Positions 12,990-24,663 are shown, counted from the stretch's first letter. The stretch is DNA of 64,000 bases from Diphasiastrum complanatum (GCA_029204225.1 CM055110.1:48653024-48717023); one strand, 5' to 3'. The notes: generated by a model from the letters alone, not told the origin. Numbers and translations are program-made.

Positions 12990-15148
12990 GGATTTTTTGC
13001 GATGGATTAAGCATCAAAAGTTTTCTGGCATTGGAGCACATGTTTCTCGATTGTGTGCCAATTTTGACATTGTGACCGAGCAGGAGAAAACAATGGAAGG
13101 ATGTTGGCTCCCAAGCCAATTGATCTTTCTAGCCTCCTGCCTGTCCCTATTCCGGCTACACCAGATGCTGCACCAGCAGTCGAAGTGGCAGCTACCACTA
13201 CTATGGAGATTGATGTTGCACCATCCCAACCAGATACAGTTCCAGCTGGGGCAATGGATACAGATGGTGCTGATGCTGTTGCTGATTCTTCAAAGCTAGC
13301 ATCTGCTTCCACATCTCAGAAGCAGCAGAGTGCATCCATCTCTGATGATGATGCAACCCAGTCTGACACATCAGACAAAGGACAAACAGCTGTTGAAGGC
13401 GACCCTAGGGCACCTATTGAAGATGAAGATGAACTAGACAACCAGTCCCAATGGTTTTGAACCATGACAGAGAAAGCCAAAAATCTAGTGGCTGAAGTGT
13501 ACGAGTTGGACAAGTACCATCAGAAGATTACCATGGAGTTTGTTAACTTAGAAAGGAGATGCCAAGAGGATCTTAAGGCATCCTACAAGAAGATCGATTC
13601 GCTCGAATCAAACAACACAAAGCTGATCAAACAAAATCATTCTCTCGAAAGACAGCCTCAGACTCTAATAAACGAAGCTGATTCTTTGAGGAAGATGAAT
13701 AAGGCAATGGAGGCCAAGTCTGACAATTTTCAGACTCAAAATGATTCTTTGAAGCAACAACTCTTGGCTGCAAATCAACATAACATCATCCTCTAGAGAT
13801 ATTTGCAGGAGGAGTGAATGACTAGAATAAAGACAGAAGTTGCTCATTCTTTGAGCACCAATGCAAGGTCAATCACAGTCGACCTCACGAAACTGAACCA
13901 GCTCCAAGGCTAGATGCTCGAAAATTTTCGAGTAGAGTTCTTGCAACCGCTCGAGGATGCGAAGGCACTTGTCGAGGAAGAGTTGGTTGAGCTGCAGGAG
14001 CTCTCGAGTGAAGCCACCCCATCTTGTAGTGGGCCCGATTCACATGACAAATATCTTCAGGCCCTGCTTCACATTGATGACCTCACACAACAACTTCAAG
14101 CTGTGCCATCCTGTTCCGGAGCCTTAGACCATCGTGAGTATTTGGAGGCTGTCGCGAATCTTGACAAGCTCGAGCAGGAGCTGCCGAATCTTAAGCAACA
14201 ATTGGAAGATCAGAAGCTGGCCGTTGAGTTGCAAATTCAGGACTTGGCAACTGTATCCACACAACCAAAGTGAACACAATGCAATGAATCGAAGGTATGT
14301 GCTGACAGATTTCGTGCATTTGCTGAACGCTTTTGGAAATGGTGTCCACATGCATTTAATGTTGAATTGCAATGGCGTGTGGATTACATGATGCTACCAG
14401 GTGCAGTAGGCATCGCCTTCGACGAATGGAAGCGACCTTGGAAGAAGGACGACTTTCTCTGGTTATGGGCCCTGCTCTCTATCGAACAGAAAGGATGTCT
14501 CTGTTGGGGCATAATCCAGGGTCAGGTCTAGGTCATGCCTTTCGGATCAGCAGAGTTATACGTAGGCTCTTCGGCTATGTATGCTCTAGAATATATGCGA
14601 ATCAAAGGTTTCAATTTTTTTGGAACAAAGACAATAAGCAACGTTTTTGGAAGCGAAAGTCATAGTTTCAACTATACAAACCTCAAGCTGTTGCGGATTT
14701 AGGCGAATTCGACGATGCCAGGTTGCTGTTCAATATAAATATGGCTTATCCAGAACTATTTAGTCTTTATGTGGATTGGGAGCGAAATCTTACAGATTAT
14801 TTTGCAGAAATTCGACACAATCTACAAGACCGAAGGAAGTCATTTCGCTACAAGCAGTTCTATACATATTCATTTTGGCAGTTTGGTACTTTCGCGGCAA
14901 AGACATTATTTTTCGTTCAAAATCTTTATGTTAAAAGCTCTTTAATTAGATTTTCAGCTCGTTACTTCTATGTAGTCACTCTTCGAAGTGATTCAGATGA
15001 AGATACAAAGTTAACTCAGGAGCTATTCCATGGAACATTGCTCCCGGTCAAGTTAGAAGAATTTGGCAACTTACCAGTTGGCCGCTACACAAAATCAACA
15101 GAAGACTTGTTGTTGATCGAAGCTCAGCAAAACTTGAAGTTTGTTTAG
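12990..15148 (+). pseudogene. Unrecognised coiled-coil retroelement ORF, copy 1
   Basis: Several plus-strand frames form one decayed coding region. 13101-13460 is acidic, Ala/Ser/Thr/Pro-rich and apparently disordered. 13464-13796 is a heptad-like coiled coil rich in Leu, Asn, Lys and Gln, and 13914-14273 is a second, acidic coiled coil. A globular region follows with FAERFWKWCPHAFNVELQW at about 14311-14370 and WERNLTDYFAEIRHNLQDRR near 14778-14838. The frame ends at 15148. Stops and frameshifts interrupt it. A second copy lies inverted at 63054-64000 and matches over the C-terminal half. It lies between gypsy fragments, so it is probably an accessory or Gag-like product of that family. No known domain was recognised. 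Confidence 0.6.
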
Positions 15149-15479
15149 AAATTATATGAAGAATTGAATCATTCATAAAACATTCATTCATGCCTTTGTT
15201 GTGCTGATGTTTCTATGGGATGTTGAATTTTTGAAGTTTCAAGATGTTCCAGATCGTTGTTCTGAAAAGTATCAACACCACACACCCAAATATAAGTAAT
15301 ACTACTTACTTTTTAATGTCTGTCGACAACCGGAATAACATTCGACACCACTTGTCATGAACTGTACTAAAAACATAACTTTCTAACACTATCCTTGGTG
15401 GGAACGACACTATTTGCTACAAAATCTATATTAATCTTGTTGGTATAGTATGACAGGTCGCACTAACTACCATTGTGTT

Positions 15480-16460
15480 TTCATTCTAGATTTTTTTGAG
15501 TTAGCACAACCAATCTACAAGCTCACAATGGAACCACATTGGACAGAGCCCTACAGACTTTCCAGAAACTTAAGAATGCATGGTCTCAGCACTATTACGT
15601 CCACCCAATTGGTCCATAGAATTTCATGTGCATATAGACACATCAAAGTATGTAGTGGGAGCCGTCTTAACCCAGCCAAGAGAACACAAAAAGGATTTTT
15701 AATCTAATTTGCTAGTCGACAGCCTAGTGATTCAGAGATAAACTATTCGACCACACAGCGGGAGGCATTACCTATGATTTATGCAGTTAAGAAATTTCAA
15801 CATTATTTGATGGCCACCCATTTTGCTTTTTATATGGACCATCAACCCTTGTTTTATCTTGTTAATAAAACTTGCAACACAGGGAGAATCACTCGATGTT
15901 ATTTTGTTGTTGGAGTTTGATTTTCGGATCATGGTGCACAACATGAAACAACATTATATGGCAGATCATGTGTCGTGAATCAAGGAGAAGGAGAAAGCAG
16001 CCCTACCTGATGATGAGCTACCATATGCTACCTTGTTTTACATTGACATTGTACCTGAATGGGCTGCTGATATTGTTAAGTGTCTTATGTGGGGCCAACC
16101 AGACAAATTCTTACCCAAGGTGCAATAGTGGAAGTTGATTCTAAAAGCTAGACCTTACCAGCTGATTGCCGACCAATTGTATCAAAGGAGATCTGATAGT
16201 ATCCTTCAGAGATGTATTTTTCCACATGGGGCCACCCAAATTATTTCAATTTCGCATGAAGGCATGTGTGGTGGCCATTTTGCATCCGACATTACAATTC
16301 GCAAGATCTTGCAATAAGGATGCTAGTGGCCAACGATTCATAAGAAAATGGATGAGTACTTGAAGAAATGTGATGTGTGCCAAACAACTAGAAGACCGAC
16401 AAGATTGAACTATGATCACACAGATCGAAAAGAAGTCCACATTTTCAACAATGAAGGTAT
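15480..16460 (+). pseudogene. Ty3/gypsy RNase H end and integrase zinc-binding domain
   Basis: The plus strand shows broken RNase H sequence ending in FDFRIMVHNMKQHYMADHVS, then DDELPYATLFYIDIVPEWAA, both parallel to element G1. The integrase HHCC zinc-binding module follows: HEGMCGGHFASDITIRKIL at about 16256-16315 and MDEYLKKCDVCQTTRRPTR at about 16349-16407. At least five stops or frame changes occur. This is the piece deleted from G1, but on the opposite strand and probably from another insertion. Confidence 0.75.
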
Positions 16461-16999
16461 GCTATAAGAGCTGGTCTTAATGCACAGTGACATTCTACCT
16501 GAACACTTCAGATTCATTATCAGTGGAAAGCTGGTAAAATTTTATTGTGATTTGCAAATCAGTCAATGATTATATATGTAACTCTATTCAGAGAATAAAG
16601 AAATTAACAAGTTGTTTATCGTTCATGCAAATACAAAAAAAAATAGGAAAACACAACACCCTGCAAGGATCTTCCAACAGATATCAACATTGTAGAAGAA
16701 CAATGAAATGCCATACAATCAATTGTATAAACTATTATCTGAATTCTATAAAATATCACCCGAATTTGGGAAATTTGTACAACTGTGCAAATAATTCTCC
16801 TTCTGTATTCACTATATGTCGGTTTTTCAATGTATGTCTATATCTCTATATTAGTATGATACTAAGCCTATCTATTCAGCTTAAGTATTTACAAATTGCC
16901 TAGCCTCATTTAGAATCTGAACATCATCTGGCTTAGAAGGCCCAGGAAGAGTCTTTGGTGCAGCAGTTGACCTGGCCAATATAGACTAAATATGAGCTC
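16461..16999. other. No gene seen
   Basis: AT-rich DNA between the gypsy remnant and the last putative exon of the minus-strand protease gene. Only short frames without motifs are present. Confidence 0.5.
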
Positions 17000-18021
17000 C
17001 TATCGAAATCTGTACACTTCGCCAACTGTATAATCACTGAGGGAAAACTGCAATATACAATATATTAGATGAATATTAATAACAAACAATATCTTACATG
17101 AAGATAAAAGAGAAGGGGCTAATAACTCACCTTCAAAATATCAAGATCCTCTTGAAGAATGTACCATTCAAAAAATAATTTGGCATTGTAAAGAGTACAC
17201 CATGCACAACTAAATGAGTCATTTTGTTGGGGTGTCTGCAATGCATTCGAATGATTAATAATGGGACAAAGAAACTGACACTAAATAATGATGATAAACA
17301 AAAATACGCAAGAAATGTTCAATGATAATCTCAATGCTAACAATTTCACATGTTCCTATCGTGGGATTCACTATTGGAAAATATTCTACATATAGCCAGC
17401 AGCAGCGAGTCAATATCTTTATGTGTGTTATTGTTGGAATTCATCTTTACACAAAAAACGATTTACGACAATATTTGCAGTAATTTTTACAGAAACTATA
17501 GATAAGCTCCAGTGATCACTACAAAAGACAAAGAAAAATTCCATTGAACAGCTGGTGAGCAAGCACCAAGGAGACAGTGTGACAAAGTGTCGTTGTTGTC
17601 CTTGATGGCCTACAGAAAAAAAATTGCTGAAAAGCGATAATTCGTTCATGGAATCCCTTGCAATATAAAATTGCAGTAAGGGGAGACCCACCTCTATAAT
17701 CACTGGATCGCTAATAGAAGATTTTTTATCCTTCATCTGAATACAGTCTGGGATTCCAAAGTTAAGCTCAAAACCAATTTCATCTATTTTGAAGAGAATT
17801 GGCATGCCGATATTATCTATAACATCCGATATACCTTTCTCAAATTTAAAATAACTATCAAAATCTAAATATAATATAGGTTTGAGATTAATGGGAGGAG
17901 GGGGGAGAGTATTAACAATGGAGGGGATGTCCAAAATTTTTGTGGCTGAATCGACTACAGTATCTAGGGCTACAAGATTTACAATTGCATCATCTCCAGA
18001 TGGAGAATGTTGGAGGTCCAA
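17000..18021 (-). CDS. Ulp1/C48-type cysteine protease module, spliced, possibly transposon-borne
   Basis: Read leftward, the catalytic signatures of Ulp1/SENP (C48) peptidases occur in order. DHWSLSI has its His codon at 17512-17514. DIDSLLLAICRIF has its Asp codon at 17409-17411. A clear 35-codon exon at 17131-17235 contains PQQNDSFSCAWC, the Gln/Cys region. That exon has an acceptor (tgcag) and a donor (aag/gtgag) and stays in frame. A last exon at 17000-17047 ends in a stop. Family members usually have Gly after the nucleophilic Cys; here it is Ala. The upstream part (17428-18021) is open and includes LQFYIARDSMNEL, which could be the domain start. C48 proteases cleave SUMO or related conjugates, but many plant copies are carried by MULE or CACTA transposons, and the surroundings favour that. 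Upstream exon borders are uncertain. Confidence 0.5.
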
Positions 18022-18041
18022 GGTTGGACCTTTTTAGGAGC

Positions 18042-18523
18042 CTAAGCAGAGGATTTCTTGCTCCTTTTAGGGGCAAGTTGCTTGCGAGGCCTCCTTGTGG
18101 GAAAGTTAATCCTGTCAAGGAGTTTGTCCCTGGGAACAGAGGGTTCACCCTTGTGAAGTTTACAGAATCTCTCCCTCATTCTACACAAAATTTGAAAATC
18201 TTTGGGCATTATGGTGACCCTCTTAGCATGGATAGAAAGCAAAAAGGAATCTTCAAAAAAAGTGCCAAATAGTCCTCTGTGGACTCCTACAAGCACTACA
18301 ATGCTCCAGGTGTGAACCTAACAAGACTCTGCAGACCATCCTGGGTAATCTGATGGTTAGTTTTGTAGAATGGTGCTCTTTGTATCAGGAGTAAGGTGGA
18401 TCTCTGATATTTTTTAATCTCAGAGAGCCATCTGCTTATTGGACTTGGATCACAACTTTTGTTGCTTGAGGTGGAGGGTGTTCCTTTTTTGGAGATGGCC
18501 CTTTCGATGAGACAAGTCCTCAC
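18042..18523 (-). pseudogene. Divergent histone H3, CENH3-like, broken
   Basis: From about 18430 leftward the histone-fold landmarks of H3 appear in order: LSEIKKYQRSTLLLI, PF, ITQD, RFTPGAL, ESTEDYLA, FEDS and IHAKRVTIMPKDFQ, ending near 18168. Thr-Pro-x-Ala-Leu, Glu-Asp-Tyr-Leu, Phe-Glu-Asp-Ser, Lys-Asp-Phe and a loop 1 one residue longer than canonical H3 point to the centromeric variant CENH3 (family knowledge). Two in-frame TAG codons interrupt ALxCLxEST; the second sits where H3 has Gln (CAG). A frameshift in a T run precedes FEDS. After the core, the same strand reads PRKQLAPKRSKKSSA (about 18089-18045), like the H3 N-terminal tail, so the order is scrambled or two partial copies are joined. 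It could not give a normal H3. Confidence 0.75.
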
Positions 18524-18792
18524 AAATTGCTACAGATTGCTGAATGGAAGACAACAAATCTTTAGTTAAATTCTTCAAGTTTTTTAAAATTGTCTTCAGC
18601 TTATTAGGGAGAGAAGCAGTTAAACACATGTTAGCCCTTTTATACTTTCACCCTTTTCAAATATGGAAAGTTGTATTGTCAAGCTTAAAATGATTAAAAT
18701 AATTTTCATTTTTGTCGTGACATGCACAATATAGATTTTTTATATTTTTTTCTTCGATTTATAGAGACCCTACCAAGAATTCATCATCTTAG
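18524..18792. other. No gene seen
   Basis: Short AT-rich spacer between the histone-like fragment and the plus-strand transposon-like gene. The TIR or promoter of either neighbour could lie here, but none was identified. Confidence 0.4.
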
Positions 18793-20113
18793 GTGAGCCC
18801 CTCATTTTCTTCAGATGAAGGAGCACCAGTGGTCGGTGTAAATAACATATCAAAAAATGTGTCAAGAAACGTGTCAGAGAACGTGTCGGGGAACATGTCA
18901 AAGAATTTGTCAAGTCCTGTCAATAGCGAAGACAACGGGATTTTATCATTCTCATCTGTTGATGTCTCGACATATTTTCGACCATGTTTTGTAGATAGAC
19001 CAATATTCTCTAATTATAAATTATCATGTGGGTCAGTTAGTTCTAACAATCATTGTGCCAATGTTGATACTCCATTTGAGAGCATGGAAGTTGACAAGCT
19101 CATTGAGTCAAGCAGCAATCAGTCAGATAGTGAGACTGTCGGCTTAACTAATGAGGAAAATGCTTACCAAGAATGTTCGCCAATTGTATTTCGTCGCATA
19201 AGGCATTTCTTTGGTAAGGATAGGAAAGACATTTTGACAACTGATCAACAATTCAAGAGGCATTGCATTCGTTTTGTTGCAATGCAAATCGTTTGATAAA
19301 ATTAGGAAAACAAAAGATAAAAAGATGGAGAACATTTTATTTAGGTATGAGTCCTAGTGAGCAAGACGTGTTTCTATCCTCACAATTGATACCTTGTTTA
19401 AAAAAAAGTTTGACTACAGTCTGGAGAATGACCTCGTTTATAGAGGGGCATTTAAAATCGTGTTGAGCCTCGACAACTCTTGACTAGAGAGGATAAAGCA
19501 TAGAATCAATAAGTTTGGTCATATCCATCCATCTCTGAAGGTTGTGGGCGATGTTGCACAACACACATTGTTATGGATGGAGAAATATTTTCGTCTTCAT
19601 TGCGAGGTATTGCCAACAATTGGCAAATTCCATCTTGTTGATAACTTTACTCGGATGGAAATTTTTTAGTATACAAAGAGCATATGATTCAAAACAACGA
19701 CATGTATATATCTTACTCATATTTCACAAAACTTTGGAAGAGAGATTTCAATAATGTCTCTTTTCCAAGAAAAGTTCGAATGGAAGTATGTAGTACGTGT
19801 GTAGAATTGAAAAGTGAAAAGAAAAGCCTTAAGGGATCCGATGGAGATTGCGGTAGTGAAGTCATCTTTGAATGATCATAGAAAGGAACAAGCAGTGGAA
19901 CGTCAAAAAATAATGCATCACCATAAAAAATGCTTTGGGTCTCTTGAGAAGTATTTCAGCATTGTCTTTGATGGGATGGATAAAAAAAAGAGACAGTTGT
20001 CTCGCTTCGCACGGCTACCAAAGGATGTTCACAAAGAAACAATGATTCAAGCAAATTTGGTCGGTTCCTTGATATATAATGAAATTGTTCATCCTCGAGT
20101 TTTTTTCACATAA
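18793..20113 (+). pseudogene. Decayed transposon-like gene (possibly DUF7869-type)
   Basis: The first open part (18793-19296) has five imperfect tetrapeptide repeats of the type N-x-S-K-N-V-S near residues 18-38, then a polar region. The following frames (to 20113) carry CSTCVELKSEKKSL, HRKEQAVERQKIMHHHKKC and VFDGMDKKKRQLSRFARLP in order. The pattern Cys-x2-Cys, His-x-x-Gln-x-x-Glu-Arg, then Asp-Gly-Met-Asp resembles large plant and animal transposon proteins annotated as DUF7869; this is from memory. Several stops and frameshifts interrupt the region. The C-terminal half of such proteins was not found after 20113. Confidence 0.45.
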
Positions 20114-21899
20114 TCCTTTCCTCCAAATAGGGTGTTCTTTGGGTTTTGGAACTCAACAACCTTGAAGCTTATCTTCTCGCGCTTCTCTAAGTTAGGCTTT
20201 TTCGTTGCTTTCCCCAAGTGGCTTGTCCCTTAGATTGCCTTTTGCCAAAATAGTATGTGTTAGGGCAAGGAACCTTTTTGCCTTATCATTGTTAACCAAC
20301 ATAGTAGATACAAGTCAACTGCTATGGGTGTAGCTGGCCCATCATTTTCCTTTGCGTCGGTTTTTTAGATTGCCGATTTTTCTATGTTGTCGGCTTTTCC
20401 ATGTGTTTCGACTATTTCTACAACTGGCTAAAAAGTCGCAAAATATTTTTATAGGCCATTTCTAAGGGCGGGCTAGGACCCATTTCTAAGTGTCCCGACA
20501 TCTTTTGCTCGGCTTTACATATATCAAATATTTTTTATGGTTCTTGAGACCGTCACGAAACTACTACAACATGTCTAGCCACTTTAGGGGTAGGCTCGGA
20601 CCCTTTTATAGCAGCAACTATATGCCAATTTTTTTGCTAATAACCGAGTTTTACATGCCGGTTTTCCCAGTTTTGAAAAAAGAAAGCCCAATATTAGACC
20701 GATTTTCCGTGCGGAAATATTGGCTAACATGGCGATGACCACTAGGTAGTATGGTCTCCATATGGCAGACCTAGAGTCTCTGGCTCGGAAAATGTTCTCT
20801 TTTTACTGGTACACCATAAGTGCCTTGGTTACAGCTTTGGGATCAACACCCTAGGTGGGTGATGCTAACTTGGTTCGTTGTAATTCAACTTCCAGCAGAT
20901 CTTCGATCTTCGTTCAATTTGATACCTTCATTCCTGCAACACAACACCCCATGACATTATTTGGAAAATATGCACCCACTCCCTCAGAAGATTATGCCCA
21001 TTTCAGTACCCTTCACTTTTGGCATGCAAAATGCATCTCTCAGAAAAATATGACATTATGGATGCATATGGCAGTATTGTGCCTATTGGAAGTGTGTTGT
21101 GTGTATGGAAAGAGGCTTCAGTGCCTTAACTTTGAAAACTGTCCATACCAGTGGAATAACGATAGCCATCAAATATATATATATATATTTTTATAGACAT
21201 TTAAACCGTATTCTCTAAAAACCAATTTAAAGGAGAATAACCACCATCTTCTCTATATTGATTCTTATCTCAAGCTCTATATTTTGACAGTAGTCCATGG
21301 ACGATACTGGTAGAAGACATTGATTTCCCGCTAATCTATGGATCTCATTGGGAAAAAGATCATCCTTACCTCTTATGGATGCGTGAGACGTCACTCATTC
21401 TCAGAAAGTGGTTTGAGAACTAATAGAGATTGTTGATGTCTTTTTCTCTTTTTTTTCTTTCTTTTTTCTAGTTTTGTAGGGACCTTATGAAGGATGGTGT
21501 CAGGTTAGTGGTGATGGGGAAGAATCTTCTTGGCTTTTTGATGTTAGTAGGTGAAAATGTATACATTCGTTGCAGATCATCCATCTTTCCCAGGATGATT
21601 GAAGTTCTGCCAACTCTTTGTTCAAATTGATGTTCATATTGATCTCATTCACCTCAAGCTCCACAAGCATAAGTGGCTTTTCATATCCTCCTATCTGATC
21701 GAACTATATGTAGAAAGAGTAAATATCTATCAACAATCGTTTGTTCTTCAAAGCAATAGTGATGTTTCAAGCTTGTTATCTCAACGCATGTAAAATTATC
21801 ATGTGGAGACCTTTGCTTCTCTCATTTGTCATGCTTTCCTGAATCTTCACTGTTTGTTCGGTTCCTAGTGCCTTATCCATTGGGCAATGGAGTCAATCC
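20114..21899. other. No recognisable gene
   Basis: About 1.8 kb with short frames only. Loosely repeated phrases near 20360-20700 (ttttctatgttgtcggctttt and variants) suggest old low-complexity repetition. A 113-codon frame at 20855-21196 shows no motif. A small TA run lies at 21175-21190. Confidence 0.45.
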
Positions 21900-22690
21900 T
21901 CACAAAGACAAGAAAAAATCATAGCCAACACTAAAGTGGAACTAGCTGCCACTGAAACTACCACAACTACACTAGCCAGGCAGTTACATGAGTATCAGAG
22001 AAAAGAGACAGCAAAAGGGCCAGTCAGACTCAGAGTTCTCGTGACCCTCTACCCGCTTATCCAATGCAACGGAAGGAGATTCTGTCAGACAACCTGTTCT
22101 ACAAGAAATTCAACACCTATTGTTTGTATCTACTTCCCATGAAATTTTCACTAGACAATCAGATCTTTGAGCTACGACCATCCACTAGTTCTCAGCATAG
22201 ATTCACATGGCCACTCATTCCAAGTAACTTTGAAAACTACAAGGACTCATGTGAAAGTTTATGTAGATTCTCAGTTGTTACCGCACACCAAAAAGATGAC
22301 ATCATGAGAATGGTCGGTCACTATGCTTACTGCCTACAGAAATGGTTACTACATCTTGGGGTCCTAAGTCCGAAACCACCAAAATTCATCTTGCTAAATG
22401 GTGGTACAACCCCAATGAGCCCATGGAACTAGGAGCTGACCTAGTACTATACTTGCGGGTACATGATAAGTCCTCCAAGGAGCACAAAACCCTGAATGAA
22501 ATGTTCTATTTCAAGTTCTTGGAAGGCGCTGATCCAGCCCTTGTAGATGTGCCTGAAGTGGATCCCAATTACACCCTAAACCCTAAAACTGACAAAAAGA
22601 AATGTGCAGGAATGCACTATAAACATCCACAATATTACTATTATGCATCCCATACTAGACACAGTATGATGAGCATTTGCTGCAAATCTT
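21900..22690 (+). pseudogene. Unrecognised coding remnant
   Basis: Two overlapping plus-strand frames look like one protein with a frameshift. Early residues include a Thr-rich stretch (ETTTTTLARQLHEYQRKETA). Later, after 22342, WWYNPNEPMELGADLVLYL and YFKFLEGADPALVDVPEVD lead to a Tyr-rich end at 22690. Composition is protein-like. It lies just downstream of the minus-strand gypsy element on the opposite strand, so it may belong to another insertion. No family was recognised. Confidence 0.35.
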
Positions 22691-22902
22691 AGTTTTCCAT
22701 GCATACATTTTCATTACATCTCTGTATAATTCTGAGTTGCATTGGGCATTTTCTAAAAACTTCTATGAGCATGAATGATTGTATAGATGCATAATTAAGG
22801 AGGGGTTAAGAGAGAGAAATTGGGAATAGAAACAATGTACTCATCCCTATGGCTTATATGTCTTCTGTCACTAGTCTCCTTGAGTTCAGTATACTTCCAT
22901 TT

Positions 22903-23118
22903 TCAAGAGTCTTGCTCCTTATTGGCACTTCTCAACTCATTAGTAGCTCTGATTCGGAGGTTTTTCTGCTTCTTTAATTCATCTCTCAGGCTCTGGATTT
23001 CCAGGTCGGTCTTTTGTCTTTCTTTTAGTATGAATCTTGTCAATTGTTTATGGCGTTGGTCGGGTTGATCACTGTTCTGTGTCTTTCCCGTGTTGGTGTC
23101 AGCAAGGTGTTCCATCAT
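22903..23118 (-). pseudogene. Possible coiled-coil remnant
   Basis: A 71-codon minus-strand frame is rich in Lys, Glu, Arg, Gln and Leu (LTRFILKERQKTDLEIQSLR, then DELKKQKNLRI) with heptad-like spacing. It lies 3' of gypsy element G2 on the same strand. It may be part of an accessory ORF of that element. Short and unconfirmed. Confidence 0.3.
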
Positions 23119-23504
23119 CTATGGTTTAGCATTTATATACATATGATGCTTTTGCATTTATTGAATTCTTACTCCCTATTTCGTAATGAATTACAACCTT
23201 CTTCATATTCACAATCTACATTTATCTTTTGGATCAATTTTTGCTCATATCAAAATTTTAAAAAGGAAAGCTCATCGTTGCTATCCCATTCCCAAAGCTG
23301 CTTGGAGTCAACTGTACAGTCTAAGATGGTGTCATCCCATATAAAACTATACACGTTGGAATTTATGGTCTTAGAGACTAGCTGAATCAACTCCTGTTCC
23401 CAAGTTCTGAGGTCCATACTTTCGTAGACAATTCAGATGTTCTGCAAAAGAAAAGAAAAATTTGGTATTATACTCTGTACATGGTACGACTCTATTTACA
23501 CATA

Positions 23505-24350
23505 ATATGGCTTAATTTTGTCAATGTTTACACGAGTCTTGAATATGCCACCTCCTATTTCAGCTAACTTAGCTATGTTGTATTCGTACAATGTTTTTAT
23601 TACGTATGGTCTAGTTCAATGCATACCAAATTGAGGCATTAGCTCGTGCCTAGTGTCATAATACAAGACCAGTTGTCCTTGGCTAAACTTGTAATTCAGA
23701 ATTTTTCTATTATGCATTGCTTTCATGACTTTTTAATGGGTCTCTTGATGCACTAAGGAGGTCAATTGTTGCTCGTCCAACTCTTAAAAGACATTGATAC
23801 GTTGTTGGATGGACTCTTTCCTGCCTAGATTGTGAGACATAGCCCGTCTTAAGGATGGTAGTTCTATTTCAATAGGCAGGACACATTCTTGTCCATATAC
23901 CAGGAAGAAAGGAGTGTGATTCGTACTAGTTTTGTAGGTTACATTGTAAGCCCACAAAGCAACATATAATTTCTTATCCCAGTCCCTCTTGTTTTCAGCT
24001 ACTATTTTTTGTAATAAGGACATCAACTATTTGTTTGTACTTTCGGCTTGGCCGTTCACTTGAGGGTGATAAGGAGTACTTTTTTGATGTTTAATTAGTA
24101 ATTGTTTCGTCAGACTCTCTATAATTTTGTTCAGAAAGTGGGTTCCTTGATCTAAAATTAGTTCTCTAGGAGCTCCAAATCTACCAATGACTTGCTCTAA
24201 CAGGAATCATGCCGTTTCTTTGGCATTCCCTTTAGGCACTGCCTTTGCTTTGGCCCACTTAGTAAAGTAGTCTGTAGCTACGAGGTGAAGATGCTGGGTG
24301 AATTGGACCTATAAAGTTGATCCCCCATTTTTTGAATGGTATTTGAACTT
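23505..24350 (-). pseudogene. Ty3/gypsy integrase core and C-terminus (element G2)
   Basis: Reading leftward: ATDYFTKWAKAKAVPKGNA (first catalytic Asp), LILDQGTHFLNKI (second Asp) and HPQVNGQAESTNK (catalytic Glu), so all three DDE residues are visible. LYVALWAYNVTYKTSTNHTP and FLVYGQECVLPIE follow. A C-terminal domain contains GQLVLYYDTRHELMPQFGMH and ends with TRVNIDKIKPYYV near 23505. Stop codons occur after the first Asp motif, after STNK, before the C-terminal domain and within it. There is no chromodomain. This completes G2, which runs from gag at 27060. Confidence 0.85.
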
Positions 24351-24360
24351 GGATAGGAAT

Positions 24361-24446
24361 GAGGGATTTAGTCCGATTTACCCTAGTCTATACTCTTTGG
24401 CAAATGAGGGTATTCCGATTTACCCTAGTCTCTACTCATTGCCACA
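24361..24446 (+). repeat. Short tandem duplication within G2
   Basis: The phrase ccgatttaccctagtct is repeated about 45 bp apart, each followed by a variant of -tactc-ttg-ca. It lies in the region that should link the integrase zinc finger to its core and disrupts the frame there. Confidence 0.85.
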
Positions 24447-24663
24447 AATGTCCCAAAGCTCTAGCATGAGCATGTGCATCCTTGAATAATGTTGGCCACC
24501 AATATCCTGCTCTTAAGATTTTCTGACCTGGTAGTTGACCAGCAAAGTGTCCTCCACAGGCAGAATCATGACATTCCTCTAGGATGAAACTTGTCTCTTT
24601 AAGAGTCACACATCTTCTATAAATTCCTTCTACTCCTCTTCGATATAGGATTCCTTTTAGCAA
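24436..24663 (-). pseudogene. Ty3/gypsy integrase zinc-binding domain (G2)
   Basis: The minus-strand frame contains ILEECHDSACGGHFAG and ILRAGYWWPTLFKDA, the HHCC module that opens gypsy integrase. The expected second Cys pair is replaced by a divergent end (HARALGHLWQ), next to the short tandem duplication. Confidence 0.8.
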
